From Thereva unica (taxonomy: Eukaryota; Arthropoda; Insecta; Diptera; Therevidae): 64,000 bases of DNA. A program made the translations under genes and the position numbers. The DNA lies in contig OX465283.1 of the NCBI GenBank assembly GCA_949987705.1, forward strand, positions 74,905,720 through 74,969,719. The letters run 5' to 3'. The notes beneath the pieces were generated by a model. The model had not been told where the DNA came from, did no database searches, and worked only from the letters and a program-made list of their open reading frames with translations. Within the stretch, counting starts at the first letter, position 1; each line of letters opens with the position of its first letter. This document shows positions 44,600 through 55,796 of this stretch, piece after piece.

Positions 44600-45275
44600 A
44601 AAGCTATGCCTCCAGAAAGTTTATTTATATTTTACAATCTCACCTCGCTCAGTTGGAAATTTTGCTGCCGCAAAAGAAGTAAGAAATATCTCTCGAGTAC
44701 AAAATTTCGCTCCCTTGAAAAATGTAGGAATTGTCTCTTTAGTACAAAATTTACCTCCCTCGAAAAATGGAAGTATTGTCTCTTCAGTACAGAATTCCTC
44801 CATTGTCTCTTCATTATAAAATTTCACTCCCCTCAAATATGCAAGAAATGTCTCTCCAGGTCGTATTTACAATCTCACCACGGCTCGGTTTAAATTGGAT
44901 ATTTTACTGCGGCAAAAGAAGTAAGAAAATGTTTTTCCAGTTCTGTTTACAATCTCACCTCGCAACAGTTCAAATTGGATATGTTATGCCGGCTTTCCAC
45001 CAAACAGACAGTTTTAAAAAACTGTTTTGTTTTTAAAATTTTGTTTTGTTTTGCTTTACCCACTCAAGATGGGACAGTGTTTTATTTGTAAAAACACTAT
45101 TCTCCAACAAAAATGTTTTTAAAATTGTTCGATTTTTACAAAACATTGACATTTTTGTTGGCAAAAACAGTTTTTGTTTGTGTTTCTTTTTTTGTCTGTT
45201 TGGTGGAAACCCGGCATTACTGCCACAAAAGAATTAAGAAATTTCTTTCCACTTCGTAATTTACAATCGCAGATA
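44600..45275. repeat. Two interleaved minisatellites
   Basis: A ~78-bp unit starting TTTACAATCTCACCTCG and containing GGCAAAAGAAGTAAGAAA occurs near 44632, 44868 and 44946, and as a partial unit near 45262. Between the first two, a ~43-bp unit (GTACAAAATTTCGCTCCCTT ... TTGTCTCTT) is repeated about four times. A MITE at 44987-45216 splits one of the 78-bp units. Confidence 0.75.
44987..45216. mobile_element. MITE inserted in the minisatellite
   Basis: The left end TGCCGGCTTTCCACCAAACA and the right end, reverse-complemented TGCCGGGTTTCCACCAAACA, are TIRs. TTA flanks both sides (44984-44986 and 45217-45219). The interior holds AAAAACTGTTTT/AAAACAGTTTTT words in inverse. The host unit reads on across the insertion. 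Confidence 0.85.
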
Positions 45276-45849
45276 CACGCTCATATTCCAGTAGTCTAGC
45301 TCGAGGCTGTCGCCTTTACCTATCTAACATTTGGGTAGATTATTTGCAGTCTCTGGAATATAGTAGTTGGCTGTCAATTGCCACGTTGTGGTTCCGTATT
45401 GCGTTTGGATTTTCGATATCCTATTCTTACGAATTAACCATACCAATTTAAACGCTGAGCTTTTATATTTTATATTCTAAAATTGTGACTAGTCTAGGCA
45501 TCATAAGTCACAAGCTTTGGCGAGTCGCACTCATTTCTTATGAACTTTCCCAGTGGGAAATGGAGTGCTCTAAAGACAATGAGGAGCACTCTCATGGAAG
45601 CATAGAGTGCTACTTTTCCGCTCTCTTTCCATATATTTTATAACGTTAGATATCCGCACTCCATTTGAGCTCCTATAGGAGCACTCTTGCAACGATGCAC
45701 TTGGAGACAAATAGGAGCATTAAAACAAATTCATTAAATAATTTTGTTTGGTTCATTGCAATTTTATTTTTTTATTGCATCCCAATTAATCTCTAATATG
45801 AAGTTTTAGGGTCTTCCTTATAAGAATTCCTAAGTCTATATATACATAT
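45276..45849. other. No gene recognised; GAGTGCTC-rich inverted words
   Basis: Around 45541-45700 the words GGAGTGCTC, GGAGCACTCT and GCACTCC recur in both orientations, perhaps an old small inverted-repeat element. Ends are not definable. No coding signal. Confidence 0.4.
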
Positions 45850-46086
45850 GTATATATAAATGTCTTTATAATTTAATAAATTAAATACGATTTCAAACAC
45901 TAAATGTATTTATTTACATAGATATTATAAATTATAATCGTTCGCCGCGTCTTCAGTTCGCGAAGTACAAGTGAAGTAAGTCTCTCGCGGAAAATGGGAT
46001 AGAGTTTTTTATTTGATTTACGCCATTGAATTTTGTGTGGAGCGTGCATCTGTGCTTACGCGAAATTATATTGCTGAGCCGCTACA
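45850..46086 (-). repeat. Probable 3' LTR of the Ty3/gypsy element
   Basis: On the minus strand the sequence starting at 46086 reads TGTAGCGGCTCAGCAATATA. A purine-rich GGAGGG lies just before it, as a polypurine tract should. It also contains AATAAA. The far end is not certain and no second LTR is left on the 5' side for comparison. Confidence 0.5.
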
Positions 46087-46259
46087 GTACCCTCCGACCA
46101 GCGAGGTCTTGGTCTCTGAATCGAACTGGTGGATTATCAACTTCTTGTTGTGGTGTGTTGCGGCACTTCTTCTTCATTCAGTAGATAATGCTGGTTTTAA
46201 GCGGTCTATTGACACTACAATTTCATTTCCTTTATAGTTGATCTTAAAGGTCTTACTTC

Positions 46260-46770
46260 CTCGTTGAGTTACTGGTAACGGTCCTTATTAAGGTGGAGTG
46301 AGCGGAGTCTTGACCTTATCGTCTCTTAAGAATCCGTGTGAAGCTGCCTGCAGATCTTTTGGGATAAACACCGGCTTATTACCATGATTTGTTGTTTCTG
46401 CAGGTTTTAGTGAGTCGAAATGTGAATGTGTTGAATGATGAACTCGTTGTCGCTCAAGTCCTGTTTCGGAAATTAAGTAAAAAAGTCGCCTGGAAGTCGT
46501 AAGGTTTGACCACCTGGAGAAACGGTCTATAGCTGTTAAGCAGTAAGTCTGTCCGCGAGATGGTGGTAAGGGTCCAACGCTGTCTATATGTACGTGATCG
46601 AAACGGCTATTTGGAGCATGAAATGTTTTAATTTGACTTTTGGTGTGTTTGTGTATTTTCCCTTTGACAAACTAACCAGGTTCTTACGAATCTTTTGATA
46701 TCTGTATACATACCGGGCCAAACATAGCGGATCATAATAGGTTTCCGTATTGCTCGCACTCCAGGATGTG
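46260..46770 (-). pseudogene. Ty3/gypsy integrase remnant
   Basis: Minus-strand codons can be followed through frame breaks. Near 46760-46690 there is a zinc-binding-like segment (the strand complementary to CACTCCAGGATGTGCTAATC gives a GLAHPGVRAIRK segment). Near 46520-46480 there is CFDRFSRWSNL. Near 46460-46330 there is RVHHSTHSHFDSLK and later a C-terminal K-rich part. This is the order of a gypsy integrase. It is dead and merges with the RNase H frame upstream. Confidence 0.6.
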
Positions 46771-48282
46771 CTAATCCATTAACCTGTTAAAAATAATTCT
46801 CCTGAAGTTGATAGGAACGTATGGGCAAATTGAATTTTCATTGACGTCACAGATGAGTTTTCTTCGGCAGCCAGGCATGTCGTATGACTTTAAGTTAAGC
46901 GCCGTATTGTCTTGAAGTAGTAATGTTAACTCTTCATCTGCTTCCTGCTCGTTCGCCATTTCGTTAAAGTCGGCGACTGAAGGTGTATTACTTTCATTAA
47001 TGCGTGATAAACAATCTGCTACCAAGTTGTCTTTTCCACTTTTGTGTATGATGTCTGTCGATAACTGGCTAATGAAATCCAATTGTCTGGTTTGCCTTGG
47101 TGAAAGTTTTTCCCATTTTTGCTGAAAAGTGAAGACTAAATGTTTATGTTCAGTTAGTATAACGAATTCGTTGCCTTCCACGAAATATCGAAAGTATTTA
47201 ATTCCAGCGTAAATGGCCAACAATTCCCAATCATATGCACTGTATTTTCTTTCTGCGTCGGAAAGCTTTCGGGAGAAAAACCCTAATGGTTGCCAGTTTC
47301 CATCAATTTGCTGTTGTAATGAAGCTCCAATTGCATTATCCGAGGCATCTGTCATTAGTGCTATTTTCGCCCCTTCATGCGGCATGGCTAACAATGTTGC
47401 CTCTGACAAACTTTTTTTCATTTTGCAGAAAGCCTCCTTGGCTTCTTCTGCCCATATGATTTTGGTTGGTTGTTTGGTCCAAGAAATTTAAGTAGTGGTA
47501 ACTGATTTTCTGTTGCTTTTTTATAAACCGTCGGTAAAAGTTATACATTCCCAAGAATGCGCGTAACTCTCGGACTTCCTTTGGAACCGGAAAAATTTCT
47601 ATTGCAGAGACCTTGTAATGGTAATACAATATATGGTATATGGTAATGGCTGAATTCCAGCTGCGCTCACAAGATGTCCTAAAAACCTAATTTTTTTCAT
47701 ATCCGAATTTGCACTTCTCTGTATTTATTTTCAAATCATACTCCCGAAAAGGATGAAATATTACCTCTATGCTGAATATGCTACTGACTCTGATGCTACT
47801 AAGACATAGTCGAGATATGCGTAGCAAAACAGTAGATCTCGGAGTATTTGATCTATTACCCTTTGAAAAGTCTGTGCAGCATTTTTTAATCCAAACGTCA
47901 TGTGGGTATATTCGTATAACCCTATAGGTGTTATTACTGCGGTCTTTTGCACATCTTCTTTTCTTACAGGAATTTGATGGTAAGCTCGTTGTAAATCTAT
48001 AATGGAAAATATGCTTTTTCCTGCAAGAATGCTGGTAAAGTCTTGGATATGGCGAATAGGGTATTTATCTGGTTTGGTTACAGCGTTTAACCTTCTATAG
48101 TCACCATACACTCGCCATGAACCATCTGCCTTTTTGACTAAATGTATTGGGCTTGCCCAGGGACTTATCGATGGGCGACAATAACAAGCTGATATTGTCT
48201 TGTCTATGTCATTTTTTGCCGCCTTCCACTTTTCAGGAGTGAGTCTTCCGGCTTTCGCGGCAATTGGAAGTCCTTGTTTCAA
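46771..48282 (-). pseudogene. Ty3/gypsy reverse transcriptase and RNase H
   Basis: The RT frame (48282-47767) has SPWASPIHLVKKADGSWRV, FSIIDLQRAYHQIPV (motif A), MTFGLKNAAQTFQRVID (motif B) and CYAYLDYVLVAS. The last should be YxDD, and here the second Asp is Tyr. After a break, ELRAFLGMYNFYRRFI (about 47560) leads to the RNase H frame (47421-46771) with MTDASDNAIGASLQQ, RKYSAYDWELLAIYAGIKYF and FILTEHKHLVFTF. It ends in the integrase zinc-site region. The combination RT, RNase H, integrase is that of Ty3/gypsy elements. At least two frameshifts and the lost Asp make it inactive. Confidence 0.85.
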
Positions 48283-48399
48283 TTGTACGCTCTACTGATT
48301 GTAGTTTCGATTTCTGTCGTGCTGAAATATCTTGTGCTATATCGTTGTATTTTTCTAAAAGTTGGTGAAAATGCGAATGTGCGCCTATTGATTTGATTG

Positions 48400-48993
48400 T
48401 TATGGATTCTGATGCGCTTTTCCCTTGGGTGCGTTAGTTTCGTCGATTAAGCATTTCGCTTTCAGATTAATTAGCAAGCCATAATGCTTTAAAAAATCAG
48501 CACCCATTATGGGTTTGGACACGTTTGTTACAATGAATGTCCACGGAACTAATCTCCTTAAATAAAGATCTAATACCAATGTTTTAATTTGAGTATTGTT
48601 TGCTGCAAATAATTTAAAAATGGTAGGTGATATCAACTCATCTGCCTTACCTAGTGGAATAACAGAAACATCTGAGCCCGTGTCTATTAAAAATTCAGCA
48701 TTCGTTGTCTTGTCGCGCACAGATAAGCGGCTGGACTTAGTGGTGCTATCGGCTGCCGTGACGGTCGATGCACTAATTAGTTTAACGGTGATTGTGTTTT
48801 TTGAACTTGCAGGGTTCTCTACACGAACGATCTTTGATGCCGAAACGTTTGTGATACCAACAATAACTTTACATATCGCGTGTTTTGGAACGCTGTCTAA
48901 ATGTGCTATTGTTGCGGTTTGTCTCCAAGCGTGAAATTCTTGATGACAGCACCTCAATCTAAAGATGTAGTGTATTGCTGTTGTTGTTTCCAT
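48400..48993 (-). pseudogene. Ty3/gypsy aspartic protease region
   Basis: The minus-strand frame contains AEFLIDTGSDVSVIPLG, the DTG catalytic motif of retroviral-type proteases. A WTFIVTNVSKPIMGADFLKH segment follows, typical of the flap and C-terminal part in gypsy elements. It lies upstream of the RT and is separated by a frame break at about 48290-48400. It still reads well for 198 residues. Confidence 0.8.
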
Positions 48994-49491
48994 TGCCGGC
49001 TTCTATTTCGTAGCAATATGTTGGTTGTGATACCTCTACAATTTTATTAGCCGTCTCCGCCATCTTGTCAATGTCGCCATCAATTGTTGACAAAATCACT
49101 TGCATTTGTTCTGGCAATCTTTGTAGCCATAATGATTTGAGAATTCCGTCCAATAATTTATTCGCTGATAAGACCCTCACCTCTCGTAGTAATTGTGTTG
49201 GCTTCCTACCGCCAAGAGGAGTTTCTTTCAATAGTTTTTTAAGTCGCGTTTCCTCTGAATCCTCGGATTGGTTAGTGAGGCGTCTTTTTAATATTTATTA
49301 ATTTTCGGAGGATTTAGGATTATATCACTGACTTGCGCTAACATGACCCTTTCTATAGTCGCTACTACCGTATGATACTTAGTTTCGACGTCTTTTATGT
49401 CCGACCTTGTAAATTGCGATTCTATTTGAAAGAACCACAAAGCCGGGTTCGGCTTCCAAAAAGGTGGAAGTTTAACAGCCATCGCGGCCAC
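48959..49491 (-). pseudogene. Ty3/gypsy gag remnant
   Basis: The start at 49491 reads MAAMAVKLPPFWKPNPALWF followed by FQIESQFTRSDI and TKYHTVVATIE. This is the gag pattern (LPPFWxxxPxLWFxQxExQF) of insect gypsy elements that encode retropepsin downstream. The second frame (49231-48959) has REVRVLSANKLLDGILKSLW and LPEQMQVIL, the following helices. A frame break near 49290 separates them. No CCHC knuckle was seen. The 5' LTR should lie just beyond 49520 but is absent. Confidence 0.78.
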
Positions 49492-49524
49492 CTCTCTAAG
49501 TTTTACCTCTTCTTCTGCTGTCGC

Positions 49525-50130
49525 CCAGAAAAGAACAAATGCAAACAGTTTTTAGCATTCTGTTTTCCAATAATGGTTTTTATATATAAAACCTGCTCAT
49601 AATTCAAACATAGATAATCAACTAACCGTTTATAAAATTATAAATCTTACCAATTCATCGCGTTTATGTTTTGAGAGTTTTTAATTCTTCATTATTATTT
49701 ATAGGAAAAATGTTATAGTTACCATTTTTTGGAAACATTTTTTTAGTTATGTTTTCTAGTAACACGGTGTTCTTATCCATTTTTTTGTTGAAGGCGGCAA
49801 AACAATTTTCAAGTTTTGTTAATATTGCTACTTGTTGCTCCAATTTTTCTAGTAATTTTTAATTTGATTTTGCTAGAACCTTTTATTTTAAAACAATACT
49901 AAAATCGGTCGCAACATAAATAATTAAGCATACTCTGATAGTTTGAAAAACCTATGATGTTTGCCTGTTTTAGGGAAGCCATGGTTAGCTCCATGTTTGC
50001 ATCTGTTATACATAAACAAGTTTCTCTTTGGTGGATGTTTGGGCATACAACCCAAAAAGGTCGTAGGCGGCAAAACAGTGTGTAACTTAATTTTATATTA
50101 TTCCGCCGTTTTTTACAAAAACAAAATAGA
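49525..50130. other. No gene recognised
   Basis: AT-rich sequence between the gypsy remnant and the mariner relic. AGGCGGCAAAACA occurs at about 49792 and 50067. No coding motif. Confidence 0.45.
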
Positions 50131-50988
50131 GGTTTATTCTGAAAGAACGATGAGAAATTGCTTGTTGAGTCACTTGCAATGTACGTGCGAGTTCTTCTTG
50201 CGTTTGGCGCGAATCTTCCATCTATAATGCTTCCAATTCCGTGTCTTCGTACGATTTCGGTCTTCCACTACGTTCTTTGTCTCCCACATCAAAATCACAG
50301 TTTTTAAACTTTTGAAACCATACTTACATATGTTTCGTTTATCGACCGGGGTTTATGAAGCAGACTTTCAAAATTGTCAATTTTTTTTTTTTTTTTTTAT
50401 TACAGGTAATAGTCGACTTTTCGGTCCTGTGGTTTGGGACCATCTTCAGAACTACAAAAAGAATCATCGAGATAATGCACAATACTAATAGTAAAAAATA
50501 AACTATTGCACTAACCTATTTCTATTGGATTTATATTATAATTTTTAACTCAGGTCTTATGTCAAAATTAATATAATTAAAATTCTTATCACTAAAAACA
50601 CTGGAGTCAACGTCAAATTAAAACAATACAAAAAAGTAGATAACTAGTGGATGAATATAGAAACAGAAATTGATACCGTAGAAGTCAAAATAAATACACA
50701 GACAAAAGAACTAAATGATGTATACATTTATAACTGGAATAGTGTGATGATGATATCGATAGTGTTTACATATAAATTTACAATCAATGCTAAAATCCTT
50801 AAAGACAATTATAAAATTATTTAAAAAAAAACCTTTTGAAACCATTCACGACAACTTTTCTCGCTCAAAGCAGCTTCACCATAAGCTTCTACAAGTAATC
50901 GATGGGCCTCGACTGCAGTTTTCTTCAAATTAAAGAAGTAAAGTAACAGTTCCCGCAAATGACGCTTATTCGGTACAAAACTTGACAT
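50131..50988 (-). pseudogene. mariner transposase N-terminal half, split by an insertion
   Basis: From 50988 the minus strand reads MSSFVPNKRHLRELLLYFFN, then KKTAVEAHRLLVEAYGEAAL and SEKSCREW. After the insertion at 50322-50832 it goes on with GDKERSGRPKSYEDTELEAL and RQTQEELARTLQVTQQAISH. This is the paired-type DNA-binding half of a mariner transposase. The catalytic half is missing. A stop codon follows ELEAL. Dead copy. Confidence 0.82.
50322..50832. mobile_element. Penelope-like fragment inserted in the mariner, 13-bp TSD
   Basis: CTTTTGAAACCAT stands on both sides (50309-50321 and 50833-50845), and the mariner reading frame continues across. Near 50410 the words GTCGACTTTTCGGTCCTG and GGGACCATCTTCAGAAC resemble PLE terminal sequence. 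It also has a run of 18 T at about 50381. The right end is A-rich. No coding part is present. Confidence 0.65.
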
Positions 50989-51316
50989 TTTTGCACAAAA
51001 AGAAATATGTGATACGGATAAAGAGTCACTAATACTCTAAGTGTACATATGTGTTACTAGATGTCAAAACTCACGATATCACATGTCACATCTGACGTTT
51101 TTAACGTAACCTCTTAGTGAGGACATCTTTCGTTAAACGGCGGAAACTTATTTGTACCAGAGTGCCCAATTTGGATGCGGCCAGTAAAACTCAGCATACA
51201 ACTACATGTAAACGCTCTGTGCGTGAGCCCCCTTTGAAATGCTCGAGCTCATCCCAGTTTCTCAGAATGGCCTTGAAATTTTCAATTTTTTTCCAGGGTT
51301 TCTTAGAAGTAGAAGT
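50989..51316. other. No gene recognised
   Basis: Upstream side of the mariner relic, expected to hold its 5' UTR and end. I could not identify the TIR. Confidence 0.4.
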
Positions 51317-51319
51317 TAA

Positions 51320-51782
51320 GGCTGGCCGCACACGTACGATTTCTGTGTTCGGTTTCCGAATTCGGTTTCCGTACTCGGACAACCGAATGCAGGCATTTCA
51401 TACAAATAATTCTACTTACCGCACACGTTCTTAAATATTCCGTTCGGAAACCATTCCTGATATTCGGTTCGGAAGCCTGGACTTGCGTTCGGAATATCCG
51501 AACGGAAAAAAAACCGAATGGCGTCATCCCGAACGCAGCGCTCACATACATTTTTGCTTAACCTTCGCACACGTCAGGAAATTTCCATTCGGAACCGCGC
51601 CAGTGCTGTGCCGAGTACATTTTATATTTTGTTGTATTTTGTGGCAGTATTTTTTGTCGATCCGTCGATTTTTGTCGATTCCTAATACAAAAAACCGAAC
51701 GTCTGCGCTAAGCTCACGGAATCCTGAGTCGGAATTCCGAATTCGGAACCCGAACACGGAAACCGTACGTGTGCGGCCAGCC
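51320..51782. mobile_element. MITE with CGCACACG-core TIR
   Basis: Ends read GGCTGGCCGCACACGTACGA and, reverse-complemented, GGCTGGCCGCACACGTACGG. TAA flanks both sides (51317-51319 and 51783-51785). The interior is dense in TTCGGAAT/CGAATTCGG words in both orientations, so it can fold extensively. All frames across it come from this repeat structure. Confidence 0.88.
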
Positions 51783-51785
51783 TAA

Positions 51786-52639
51786 AGAGGACGACTTTTC
51801 AATAGTTTTTTAGCATGTCGCAAAATATTTCACTTGAGGGTTTCCCGAATATTTTCAGGTTTGGGGAGTTTTCTACCATTTGTGATAAAATTTACATTTA
51901 CATGAATTGCACATTACATTTATTATATTAATTATTGTCACAACGAATTATTACTCTGATTATTTACATACAACTTATATCTAATCTTATTAATAATAAT
52001 AATAATAGTGTTACCCTTCTAACACAAAAGGCGCAGTTCTATGCTAGGGAAACAAATTAGCGATTTTTCGAAAATTTCAACAGGATTTCTTTTTCAATTG
52101 TGTCTTAAGTTTTCTAAATGAGTTTCCCAATTATAAACCGATCTTAAAAAAAATGGCAGCAATGTTAAAAACAAAAGAACATAGTTTATTACTCAAAAAG
52201 TAATGAATCGATCTTGTTGAAATTTTTTGTACTTTGTCGGGACTACATAGACACCATCTTATAAATTAAATTTTCAGCCCTCTATGTGCAGTTTTATTCG
52301 AGTAAACAAAGAGTGAAAATAACATGATTTGAAAACTTTGGAAGGTTTTTACAAGATCACACTTGCACCTAGGGACTTCTAGTAGGGTTTATTTTTTAGA
52401 TAATTTTATAGGGAAGAGCTTCCTCAATGCGCATGGTATACTAAAAGTTAGCAGGAACGGAGATATTGAAAGAAATGTAAAAAATTGCATATTTTATTCA
52501 CAATAAGTTATTCGGTCAACCAAATTGTGGGCAAACTTAGGGTGTTAAGCTACATCCTAAAACGCAGCGACTCCAATAATAATCTCGCCTATGGGCCAAA
52601 ATAGCCATAAAAATGCCTCGCCGACTAGTCTACTAGTAA
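51786..52639. other. No gene recognised
   Basis: AT-rich sequence with a short TAA/TAAT-rich patch near 51980-52010. No motif seen. Confidence 0.45.
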
Positions 52640-52801
52640 AGGCTCAAACAGAACCAATCCGTTGCGTCCGTTTTTAAAAGTTGGAAATTTGACATTTCCA
52701 TAAACTTTTCATGAGACAAACGGAGCAAGCGGACGCAATGTTAAAAAGAACAAAGGAAAGCCGTGTGGAGCGGATGGAACGGATGGGTCCTGTTTGAGCC
52801 T
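52640..52801. mobile_element. MITE family 2, copy 3
   Basis: Matches 1479-1652 closely. The left end is AGGCTCAAACAGAACCAATC and the right end, reverse-complemented, is AGGCTCAAACAGGACCCATC. TAA flanks both sides (52637-52639 and 52802-52804). Confidence 0.83.
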
Positions 52802-52897
52802 TAAGACTTAAAAATTGATATTTAAATAGTCCAGGAGGGATAGCGAAAAAGTTCAAATACATAAGTCTACCCTTTGATTTTTTGACGTTATAATTAA

Positions 52898-55347
52898 CAC
52901 TAAACCTACCGATACTTCATGTATTCCTATTCCTACCAAATCGGGTCAAATGACCCGTCTTTAAAATGTAATATCTATTACTATGTCTAGCGAAAAATAT
53001 ATCGATTAGGCCAATTTGGTACATGAATAAAACAATTTTTTTCAAATAACGATTCAAAATAGTTTATATATTTTATTTAAAAAACATAAAAGTAATACAA
53101 GAAAAAAAATAAAATATTCTTCAGTTGAATCTCAAATTTAGAAAACAGTTAAATAATATGCTAACTTTATTCATGTTCACCGCATTTTGCAAGTTATTGG
53201 GTTCTCGAAGGTACATTTTCCACACACATATTTATTGCATTTGAAACAGATTTTCGTAGTTTTGTTTTCTTTGCAAAAACCTATTTGGCACCTTTTTCGC
53301 ATTTGCACACGAGAATCCGAGCTTGAATTTGTTGACGTTTTCTGTATATTTTCTTTTTCTTCATGTTGCTCATGTTGAAAATCTTCGACAAGTTCTTCAG
53401 CTAATTGGAATAAAAATTGCTGTCTAGAGATTTTTCGGCCGGATGTTTCTCTGTATAAAACCCATGAGTTGATTCCAGCCAGGTCAAGAATATTGAAAAA
53501 AATCTGAGCAGGCCATCTTTGCGATTTCGATTTCACGGAGTATTTTCTGGCCATTTGATCCGTCATGTCTACACCGTATTTAGTATTATTGTAAAATCTA
53601 ATCGTTTCAGGTATACGCTTGCCATGTGTTTCAATGCTTACAGATTTATGCTTTGAGCTTAGTAGAAGCACTTTTTTGTTTGGCTTATTTTTGTAAATGG
53701 TAAGTGAACAATGAGTCGATTTATATAGTTTTGTGGAGAAGCGTGGCATACCATCTTTCGCCTGCTTGGCGAATTTTGGTAGTTCTCTTTTGTTCCCGTG
53801 GATCGTACCAACAATAGTGGTTCTTTTTTCTAGTAGTTTTGCAGCTAGTGATGCGCTCGTAAAGAAATTGTCTGTAGTGACGCTTCTTCCGCATCCTGTG
53901 AATGGTTCCATTAGTTTGAGAACAACGAATTCCCCAAGCGGAGTTGAATCTCCTCTGTTTTCTTCCTTTCCCAAATATGGAAATCCATTTATGATGTATT
54001 TGTTGCTGACATCAGATGCTAGCCAGAATTTGATACCAAACTTATCCGGTTTGTTCGGCATATATATTGTGTAAACTTACACCTCGCTTTGGTTGGGAAA
54101 AGCTGTTCATCGATAGTTACATGTTCCCCAGGCTTGTAACAATTTTGGCTATTCTCGATGAATTTGTACCATACTTCAGATATTAGAGCAAATTTATCTG
54201 TTTGTAAACGCTGGCTTCGTTGACTTTTTTTTATCAAACCTGATAAACCGCATAATTTCACAAAAATCACTCCTGCTCATGGTTTTTGAAAAAAAAGCGT
54301 GACCCCATTTACTGTTCCATAGATATGAAATATTCAAATTTTTTGCTTGATATGCGCCACGTGCATATAGAAGAGCAATAAATGCATTTATTTTTGCAGG
54401 AGTAAGATTCCATTGAGTTCCCAGTACTCGAGAGGCTTCTTCTTCTGTGCATTTTCTTATGTGCTCCATTACACGATTGTCAATAATCAAAGAAAATGCA
54501 GTTCTTACTTTGCCCTTCATAATATTTCGTTTGGCATATGCTGTCGGGCCTCCAACCTCCCTAAAAATATTATAAATTGGAGATCGTCCAGGTGTTGAGC
54601 CTTGTTCAATTTCTTTCCAAATTGTACCATCAGCCGCAATTTCAGTACATCGGTCTTCCACATCACTTTCACTTTCTGAACTCGATAACGGTCTTTTTCT
54701 CTTTTGTCCTCTTCGTACATTCAAAATATTCTCGTCTTCACTTTCTTTACCTGATGACTCACATTCGCCAGTAGTGTCAAATGAATCACTATATTGTTCT
54801 ATATTATCTACTTCACTTTCAGATAGTTCCTCTTCACTACATTCCGAACACTCTTCATCTATGTTATTTATAATTTGCAATGATTTCAAATATCTTGAAT
54901 GTTTCGACATTTTTGGGATAAGAATTATTAGTAAAATGATGAAATAAGAATTCTTGATTCACAAAATAGCACTATCACTTGAAATTTTTACTGTAATACT
55001 CGCTTGGAGTAGACTGAAATTGGCTATTCATCCGTCAGCCAACAACAAATATAACACAATGCAGCAAAATATATCACGCAATAGCAAAAATGTCCAAAAT
55101 CACAAGAAATACAAATCAAGATACAGAATCTTCGCATGGGTCAAATGACCCCTTGCGGTAGTTAGGGCAGATTACATATATTTCTCGGTAAAAAAATTAA
55201 CAAGGGAGGAGTAAATCTTGAAAAACGCATTCAATGTATTTCGTAATAAAAGTCGTAAAGGCAAATGGCGATGTGATATGTTATTTTCAAGAAATTCTGA
55301 CAAAAAGTTTAAAATGGGTCATTTGACCCGTCATGGTAGGTTTAGTG
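52898..55347 (-). mobile_element. piggyBac-type transposon with TTAA target sites
   Basis: The left end is CACTAAACCTACC and the right end is its exact inverse. TTAA flanks both sides (52894-52897 and 55348-55351). Subterminal GGGTCAAATGACCCG and GGGTCATTTGACCCG lie ~40 bp inside the ends, each itself a palindrome. The interior is a piggyBac transposase on the minus strand with two small lesions. Confidence 0.92.
53177..54910 (-). pseudogene. piggyBac transposase with two slippage-type frameshifts
   Basis: The N-terminal frame (54910-54194) has an acidic, Ser-rich start and then SRSDFCEIMRFIRFD. The middle frame (54270-54019) has SEVWYKFIENSQNCYKPGEH and VTIDEQLFPTKAR (first Asp). The last frame (54061-53177) has SVTTDNFFTSASLA (second Asp), NTKYGVDMTDQM (third Asp) and a C-terminal cysteine-rich domain (CQIGFC ... 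CFKCNKYVCGKC), as in piggyBac proteins. The frames are joined by one extra A in a run near 54228-54235 and an extra AT in an AT repeat near 54060-54066. Both are typical slippage events, and the catalytic residues remain. Inactive as it stands. Confidence 0.9.
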
Positions 55348-55351
55348 TTAA

Positions 55352-55796
55352 GAGAAATATCGTAGTAATTCAATGAATGTGTTTTGGATAAAATTGGTTC
55401 AAGGGAACAGGTGGAAACAAATTTTTTTCACGTTTTAGGTACGAATAAATTTTGTTTTGGAAAACAAAAAATAGGACATAATTATGCTTAAAAAGACGAG
55501 AAATATGAGTTTTAGAGAATTGAAATCCATCAACAGATTTTTGCTAAAAAAAACGGCGAAAAAAGGATATTGTAGGACATTTAATTATAGGGAGTGTTAT
55601 TATGGTAGAACCGGGGTTTCAGGGCTTAAATTGTGGCTTCTGATGGTGTCAACTTCTATCTCTCCTCGACTATAAGTACAATTAGAATGCAATGTTAACT
55701 AAACCCTTGGAAACGTGTTTAATAATAGTTTAATTTTTTTCATGCTTGGTGACGTTAAGTCGCAATCACAGTTGTTGTCCTTTCCTGGTGGTGGCT
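55352..55796. other. No gene recognised
   Basis: Flank between the piggyBac element and the hAT relic. It may include the lost end of the latter. Confidence 0.4.

Noticed and set aside
45541..45700. Small MITE with GAGTGCTC words
   Set aside because: Words recur in both orientations, but no matched ends or TSD could be defined.
46013..46237. 74-residue plus-strand frame
   Set aside because: It lies across the probable LTR and the end of the gypsy integrase region, antisense to both.
51117..51785. Several 60-105 residue frames on both strands
   Set aside because: They cover the MITE with TTCGGAAT words and translate into repeat-derived Arg/Asn/Pro-rich strings.
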